NCBI GenBank assembly: GCA_036362985.1
Contig: JAYGXS010000003.1
Span: forward strand, 4,711,370 to 4,775,369
DNA: 64,000 nucleotides
Source of the DNA: Ligula intestinalis
Lineage: Eukaryota; Platyhelminthes; Cestoda; Diphyllobothriidea; Diphyllobothriidae
Reading direction: 5' to 3'
In this document: positions 57,671-64,000 of the stretch, one piece after another
Layout of the letters: each line of letters starts with the position of its first letter
Numbering within the stretch: position 1 is the first letter of the stretch
Position numbers and translations under genes: made by a program
The notes under the pieces: model-generated
The model's input: the letters and a program-made list of their open reading frames with translations, nothing else
Database searches by the model: none
Told to the model about the DNA's origin: nothing

Positions 57671-58848
57671 AGCCTGAGTATATTCAAGCACTACAAAGAG
57701 CGATTGATTTCGATAGTTTATTAGATATTTATTTCAAATATACGATATTAATTAGCTATTAACCAGATAATAATATTTTAATTATTTTAATTAGATATTT
57801 AATTTAATTAGTCTTGTATTATCGAATTAGATATCTCCTGATCTAGAGTTCACTACGGAGGAAGAAGTCGAGAACAGACTCGTTATTGGATGTTCTGGTC
57901 AGTTTTCAACCGGGCGACAAAATAACGACTTCTGCCTACCGTGAATCGCAAACTTTGCCACAATTATATATTTACAATAGCAAGTAATCGCTGCAACACG
58001 AGAAAGGTTGTATAAGCACGCTATGTCGATGAACATACTCACTGCAGGATGCCAGCCGACAAATGTGACGAGATGTAGCTTCTCTAACAACTTTCAAAGC
58101 TAACGGCTATCAACAAGCCTCCATTGAATGGAATTAAATACCACTAAATCGGCAGGGAACAGAGCCTTGCTCACTAAAGTCATGGCGTACCATCCCAAAT
58201 ATAGAAGAGGTGTCCGACATCGCGGCCAGAGCACACGCACCTCTTGCAATATGGGTTACTCGCAAGACTACCTCCACAATTTAAAAATCAAGTAATGATA
58301 ATTAAAGATCCTTTCTCTAAACAAAAGAATTCATGCGTTCTCTTGTAACTTGAAGGCAGTCGAGCGATGTAGAAGTATATTGGAGAAACTAGCAAACCAT
58401 TACAAACGCGCATGCATGGGCACCAGCTGGCTGTTAGATGTTGGGTCCAAAGGTGGAGGCAAAAACCCATTTTGCATAGATCGGGCATGTCTTCAACTAG
58501 CTAGCAGATAACAGTTTTGTTATCATGGATCTATGCGCCTCAAAACTTGTTCTATGCATTTAAATTATTGTGGTCTTCGAAGTTCATATTATTATTTAAT
58601 GTCTGACCGCCTTTTGCTGGGAAATTAAGTCAAGCCAACATATTTAACTCGTATTTTTCTCCGGATAAATGACACTGGAGTAAGGCGAAGAGCAATATTC
58701 GTTGTGTTATTTAAAACTCACTCTCCTTTGTCAATGAATCTTTTATTCTCGCATCGTAAAGGTTTTTTCTTCAAACTCTGGCGACAGCTCCAGCATTTTC
58801 CCTGTAATTTGATTTGCCAACATCAAAGGCATTGACATTATAACCCTC
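57671..58848. other. Very AT-rich stretch, no genes
   Basis: 57720-57835 is nearly pure A/T with repeated ttaattag and tagatattta words. No gene or recognised repeat was seen in the rest. Confidence 0.5.
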
Positions 58849-58849
58849 T

Positions 58850-59015
58850 ATATAAATAGCCCCGTGGCAAAGATGCTACAGAAATAATTTAAATAAATCC
58901 GGTATTTTATTTTCTGGAATGTCGTTTTTATTTTGCTATCTGTCAAATAAATCACGGATTGGAAACATCTCCCCATTTGACTCCATATATATCATGCCCC
59001 AGTAATTTACAAGCT
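58850..59015 (+). repeat. R10 dispersed repeat, copy 5
   Basis: Carries aaagatgctacag, aaataaatcc, gaatgtcgttttt, ctgtcaaata and gactccatatatatcatgcc. Confidence 0.55.
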
Positions 59016-60025
59016 TAATTCGCACGCTAAGAATCCATTTATCTTAAGTCCTGAGAAAAGCGTCTGACATCTTTCTTTGATGCATGTTTTTTTTTTAAAT
59101 CTGAAGTCGATCTTAGGCTTCAGGGGTATCTCAATCCGCATATTGCCAACAAAATCTGAGTATCTGGCAATCCCATGGAATGGTAAAAATGTCTGTTTAA
59201 CACAAAGTGTTTCACTCTTCCAAGGCTTCTTAAAGTGAAGATCTTACGCTACACTGCAACATATTTTTTTTTAAATCGTGTATCTCACGAGGAAATGTTT
59301 TTATTTTATTATTTTGAAGTTAAAACCTATGAATTGATAAAAAGTTTATAAATAAATGCAGTTGGCTTGCTGATTTGTCGTATATTACTTCGTTAAGAAA
59401 TAATAATCCTGATATAACTCTATCCGCTTATTTTTCATGTACATTCGCTGTTTACGGAAATAAAGAGTTTTCTTCAATCAAAGTTGGATGCCATATGACT
59501 GATCGATAAACGGTTGATCGGCCTATTCTTGCAAATACGAGAAGATACATTCCTGCATATGCTGAGAATCAATATAACATATTAACTGAATAAATGTGTT
59601 TCAGCCATGTCATCCAAATAAACGAGGAAGTAAATCCCTTAGAAAAAAAAACGATGGCGGTCGATTTAACCATACCTAATTGCACTGACGGTTCACAGGA
59701 AATGAGGTCTGATTTACTGGCTAACAGCTAACCAAGGTCACACTTTGTAGTATATTAAGCATACGATGCATTTGAGTTAACATCGTCTGGTCAGTTGGAT
59801 AAACATTCTTACTTCTATTTTATGCACATTATTTGGATCGAACTTTATTCCTAAGTTTACTATTTCACTCACTGAAATATTTTCAAGCAAATGTACTCTG
59901 ACTGAAGGGACGACCTTTCTTTCAATAATACATTCATACTCGCAGCAGAAAATGCATTTTTTGGAAAATCAAGTGCCCGTACTAGCACTTTTTTTATAAA
60001 AGCATTTATACTTAATTTCTGACAA
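59016..60025. other. No gene seen
   Basis: AT-rich with stop codons throughout all frames. Confidence 0.5.
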
Positions 60026-60029
60026 TAAA

Positions 60030-60180
60030 TGGGCATATGTTGAAGGTGTCATTGATAAACCCAAATAAATGGTAGTTTTTTTCTTTCAATACGATGTTGT
60101 CCTCCTTTTGTGTTTGTCAGATATATCATGAAATGGGTATATACTCCACCGTTTTGCTTGGAACTTTTATCATGACCAAG
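60030..60180 (+). repeat. R10 dispersed repeat, copy 6
   Basis: Carries gaaggtgtcattgataa, aaataaatgg, gttgtcctcctttt, tttgtcagatatatcatg and ctccaccgttttgc. Confidence 0.6.
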
Positions 60181-60865
60181 TTATTTAATTATTTTATTCG
60201 TAAGCTAGAAATAATAAATGTTGTGTCAAGGGTGTGACAGCGTCCTTTGAAACATAGTTTTATGTACAACATGTTCAAAAAACCTCAGGCCTCATAGTCA
60301 TTGTTATACGTATTTCTATGAATACTATCATAAAGTGCTTACAGTTTTTTTGTTTTTCTATCAAACTTGTGCGTTTTGTCAATGCTAGCAGGACAGTTAT
60401 CATTCCATTCGATTAGGTACTCAATGAAAGCGCAAATCTAACGCCTTAAAAATCAGTAGGATGGTAGTTTTTGAAGTGTTTGGCATGAAATGCAAAAATT
60501 AATAAAATGCGGGGAAAGGTTCTTATTCATATATTGACCGCTATCATTATGTTTTTGATGTGTGATCACAAACCTATTCTGTTTAAATATTTTTATTAAA
60601 ATTTTTTAATTTACTGCCAGCTGACGTATTAAAGCTTTGTATTTATTCGTGGTTTTAAAAGCGCTTAATGAAAACCAAATCTAAAGCGGCTCACTGTCGG
60701 TTCCTTTTAGTATTTTTTCTGATGTGTAAGCTTTGTAGTGATCAAAAGCCGACGAAAGACGGCAAATCTACCAGTCAAGACGTAAACAAATAAATAACAA
60801 ACATTATATATACCACACCGGCCTTTGTTCTTTTAGTTCCTACCTTATCACTGGATGCTGCTGGG
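60181..60865. other. No gene seen
   Basis: AT-rich, no recognised feature. Confidence 0.5.
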
Positions 60866-60869
60866 TAAG

Positions 60870-62075
60870 AAAGTCGGCCGCTGTATTTTTTTAAATAGTC
60901 AGGTCAATTCCAAACAGTATACACTGGCAATTACTCTCTGTGTATATGAACATAAAAAGTCAATATCTTCCTTGTTCCGCTCTAAAGCTAGGCAGCGCAA
61001 GTTATCTAAGCACGCGACATCTTAAAAGAGGCGAAGACTGTTAAGCTGCGCTGAGAAAGTCTTTTTTTAAATGAGCCATGCGGGTTATCCACGCACACAC
61101 CACTATTTAAAATAGGCAAACTCCTTTCCGGCCGCAACAAGGGTTCTTCTTGCAAAAAAATATTACCTAGCTACGCGGCCGGAGGTGAGTTTATTTGTCC
61201 GGTAAGGGACGGAAGCAAGGGAAGAATAGCGGTGGAGACGCGGTCCCCGGATAAATATCACTCACAGGGCATAAAGATCTTCCATAAAAACGACAGAAGC
61301 ATGGTTGCGTTTACAGCCAGAAAATCTTCTTCTGAAAATTTTGGTGAAAACATAATTAATGAAAGCAATATGTTGAAACGGATATTGTAATTATGGCCCT
61401 CTGTTTAAGGGGTTTCTCCTTCTCATAAACCGGTCGGCAGCGAGAACAGAAAGTACACAAGTTATTCAACTTTGAGGATTTTTGAGTATGTAATAAACAA
61501 GGTAGCCTATAAACACTTATGCAGCGATCGCGCCGAAGATAAACACGGAAAAAAATACAAAAGGCTTCGTCAATATTGAGGTGGTAGTCTGAGTCTGAAA
61601 ACGGTGGTAGTTAGATGGCAAGATAAAAGAAGCCGACATGGTTGTTGAAACAGTGGGAAGGGCGTTTTAGCAGGCTGTTGAGAAATCTAGATGTTATAAT
61701 AATTAAGGATGGCAGGAACTATAGGAAGTTCTTCAGAGGCATTAATGGTCAAGACCAGACAAACACACAAACATGTAAAACCTGATTAAGCACCGCTAGG
61801 GTTTGGGTTCAGCAGCGGTTGTTTGCTAATAAATTACAATCTCAAACAGAAGCCGATCTAGAAACTATCGGTTTTCATGAATAATTAGCAAATGTCACGT
61901 CTACAGAGATAAAAGACGTGAATAGGTAGTCCCGTAATGCAGGTGGCCTTGACCTTTATTCAAAAAAGGGGCCATGTAGCCTAACTTTGAATTTAAATAA
62001 TTTTTTGACTTCATATCTAGTCCGAGCCACACTTTAAACTGTATTTTTTTCATGAATTATTAATAAAACCTGTAC
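60870..62075 (+). repeat. R5 dispersed repeat, copy 3 (long)
   Basis: The partner of 32130-33400: ataaagatcttccataaaaa, cataaaccggtcggcagcg, gagaacagaaag, cccgtaatgcaggtggcc and ttttttcatgaat occur in the same order and at similar spacing. Confidence 0.6.
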
Positions 62076-64000
62076 ATAAGTCTTACTGTGGCGATAATTG
62101 GGAGTTGATCGATTCCATAAGAAAAAACTGATAAATAACTGCAATCGCTTCAATTTTTAAAGTTTAACTCAACATACGTGATCTGAGAGTGCCATTACCT
62201 AGCATGCAAGAAGATATTATTATTCAGTTTTGCGAAATCTGTAACATTTCCGTCTGGGTGTTTTTTTTTAAATAAATAAACGGTCACCAGTAGCATTGGT
62301 CACATGTAATAAATAAAACAATTGCCAAAAATATATTCAAATCAACCGTTTTTCTGATAAATATTAAATATAACCTTGTAAAATTTCCATCATCATCCAG
62401 ATAAGCATGATTTCGGGTTTTGCAGGGTTTCAACAAATTGTTACTTGCTTTCTATTGTAAATTCCTATTTCTTATGTGATGGAAAAATGATGTGTTGTAT
62501 TTTCCTGCGTAAATAGCCAACAAGGCAAGTGCTCCTTAGCACTGGCTGCCTATTGCCTTTGTGTTCGTCCTATGTACTTGCATCCGCATGTGTACGTCAA
62601 TTCATAAATACAATTCCACGTAACGTGCAATGGTTAGGCATCCTTCGAACAAGAAATTGGTAAGGGCATATTTGGAGAGAAAAATATCAGCTCAGCAGCA
62701 TAGTATGTCCGTTCAATGGCATTAATAAGGTGCTACTTGATGGTATTTCAGATGTTATCGTCCTTAAAGGAAAGATTATTTTGAACAAACTGCTCAGAGC
62801 TACTTAAGATCGAACCAATCCCATCAGTTATGCCATTTTTGACTTTGTACCTGATAATCGTTGATTTAAGTGTAAAATATATTGAGCCGGCTGGTCACAT
62901 AAATGCACTACACACATCGCAGTGTTTCCCTCTCTAGCCGCCGTTACATGCCACTACGCTGACGACATCCCATGCTTAGCTTTGTTCTTTGCCGTTTACC
63001 TTCTACTCAAGGGTGACGGGACAGTATTATTTTTACAGGTTGCGTTAATTGCTCTATAAAAGCACATAGGTAAAATAACAACAAATAACCACACGTTACA
63101 TTACTAGAGCAGCCGTTGACAGAGAGGCCATTTAAACGAACATGACCTTTTGATTTATTCTCGGCACTTTGATGTGTTTCTGATGTATTTTTAATGATTG
63201 CATATGACGAGTTCAATGACGTATCCGTGACAATGTGTGACATACGCATAGCAGCAAGAATAACCTTAAATCCGATATCATTAAAGAAGTAGGAAATATT
63301 AGGTATTGGCTACATATAAAGATCACAGCAGTACCGAAACCCCAGGATTTTGCTATAGAGGACCGAAGATAAAAGAAGTTATATTGGTGAAGCATATTAG
63401 GAGAAAAACAATCTGAAAATGATGGCGTATAAAATAAGCAAAATTATTTAAAACATCTTATAAATGGCATGGGAAATATGCGCGATAATTATAAAAGAAA
63501 CATGAAATAAGCATTGACAAATCGATTTCAATTTATTAAGCTAATGCGATATGCATGCGTACATATCAGGAGGCTATTCGACAATTGAAAACAAGCGATG
63601 AGTAAAGTATTTGTCTGAAAGTTTATATCGATTCTTTATCAAACTTTCCAATCTACTATAAAATTGTGATAAATAGGCTGATTCTTTACGCAAAATTTAC
63701 CCATGGTTTAATTACGATTGCTAACGTCAATCTTCAGTCATCCGACGTACCACTGAACCACTGTGTCAAATAATAAATGCCTCAGTTAAGTTTCTTGATC
63801 CGTAATTGGATTCTGACCTAGGCCTACAGTCGTCGGGGTGTTGGGCTACGCATGTAAGTGGTATCAAGCACACCAGAATTAATGGACTCTGATTTCCCGG
63901 TTTTTTCAATATTTCTTGAATGAGCAAGTGTTTTTTTTAAAGATATAAGGTTAAGGGCAAAAGTAGCTTATTTCGGCCTCCTAACAACTACTTCAATTTT
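62076..64000. other. No gene recognised
   Basis: 62395-62470 holds an inverted scrap of the R2 repeat (cagataagcatgattt, gggttt, then aaacaa-like and acttgctttc). A lone A-box-like site lies at 63750-63760 on the minus strand without a B box. Confidence 0.45.

Noticed and set aside
63750..63760. A-box match on the minus strand, possible tRNA
   Set aside because: No B box at the right distance and no tRNA fold.
1..64000. CRISPR arrays, operons, phage or plasmid features
   Set aside because: No regularly spaced short repeats, no ribosome-binding-site-led gene clusters; all coding traces are eukaryotic retroelements.

Overview
This window looks like gene-poor, repeat-dominated DNA from an animal genome, most likely a parasitic flatworm. 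That is an inference. It rests on AT-rich sequence, no intact host gene in 64 kb, several families of decayed Penelope-like elements (PLEs) with a C-terminal GIY-YIG region, RTE-like and CR1/Jockey-like LINE fragments, and tRNA-derived repeats. I recall similar PLE proteins from diphyllobothriidean tapeworms, but I could not search. Nothing bacterial, viral or plasmid-like was seen. Every recognisable coding trace belongs to a retroelement, and all are broken.

Layout. 0-6 kb: a tRNA-containing repeat (T1), a PLE 3' remnant, an RTE-like reverse transcriptase trace, an inverted cluster of a second tRNA-containing repeat (T2) and a CR1/Jockey-like LINE end. 6.8-14.2 kb: a string of diverged copies of a roughly 1-kb non-coding unit, holding a family-2 PLE pseudogene and a family-1 PLE tail. 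16.4-24.2 kb: three diverged copies of a 2-kb non-coding segment, the second split by about 1.45 kb that carries another family-2 PLE fragment. 25.3-25.8 kb: two T1 copies in opposite orientation, forming a large potential hairpin. 27-34 kb: AT-rich DNA with dispersed repeats. 34.5-38.1 kb: two family-1 PLE copies joined head to head. 38-47 kb: dispersed repeats, a possible solo LTR, a guanine-quadruplex candidate and the C-terminal end of an RTE-like LINE. 47-49.4 kb: an old PLE reverse transcriptase trace and a third large family-1 PLE fragment. 52.6-55.5 kb: a direct duplication of about 1.4 kb. 56.5-57.1 kb: a duplicated GC-richer segment with CACGTG-bearing arms. 57.5-64 kb: AT-rich DNA with one PLE scrap and more dispersed repeats.

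The most interesting signals are three. (1) A CTGATGA...GAAAC pair, the conserved core of hammerhead ribozymes, sits in the 3' tails of several PLE copies from two families, and a more elaborate version lies at 40.1 kb. (2) The head-to-head PLE pair shares the same stop codon in the GIY-YIG region, which points to one source copy. (3) Two families of repeats carry the tRNA-like sequence inside the unit and occur as inverted pairs.

All repeat boundaries were judged by eye and may be off by tens of bases; identities are estimates.
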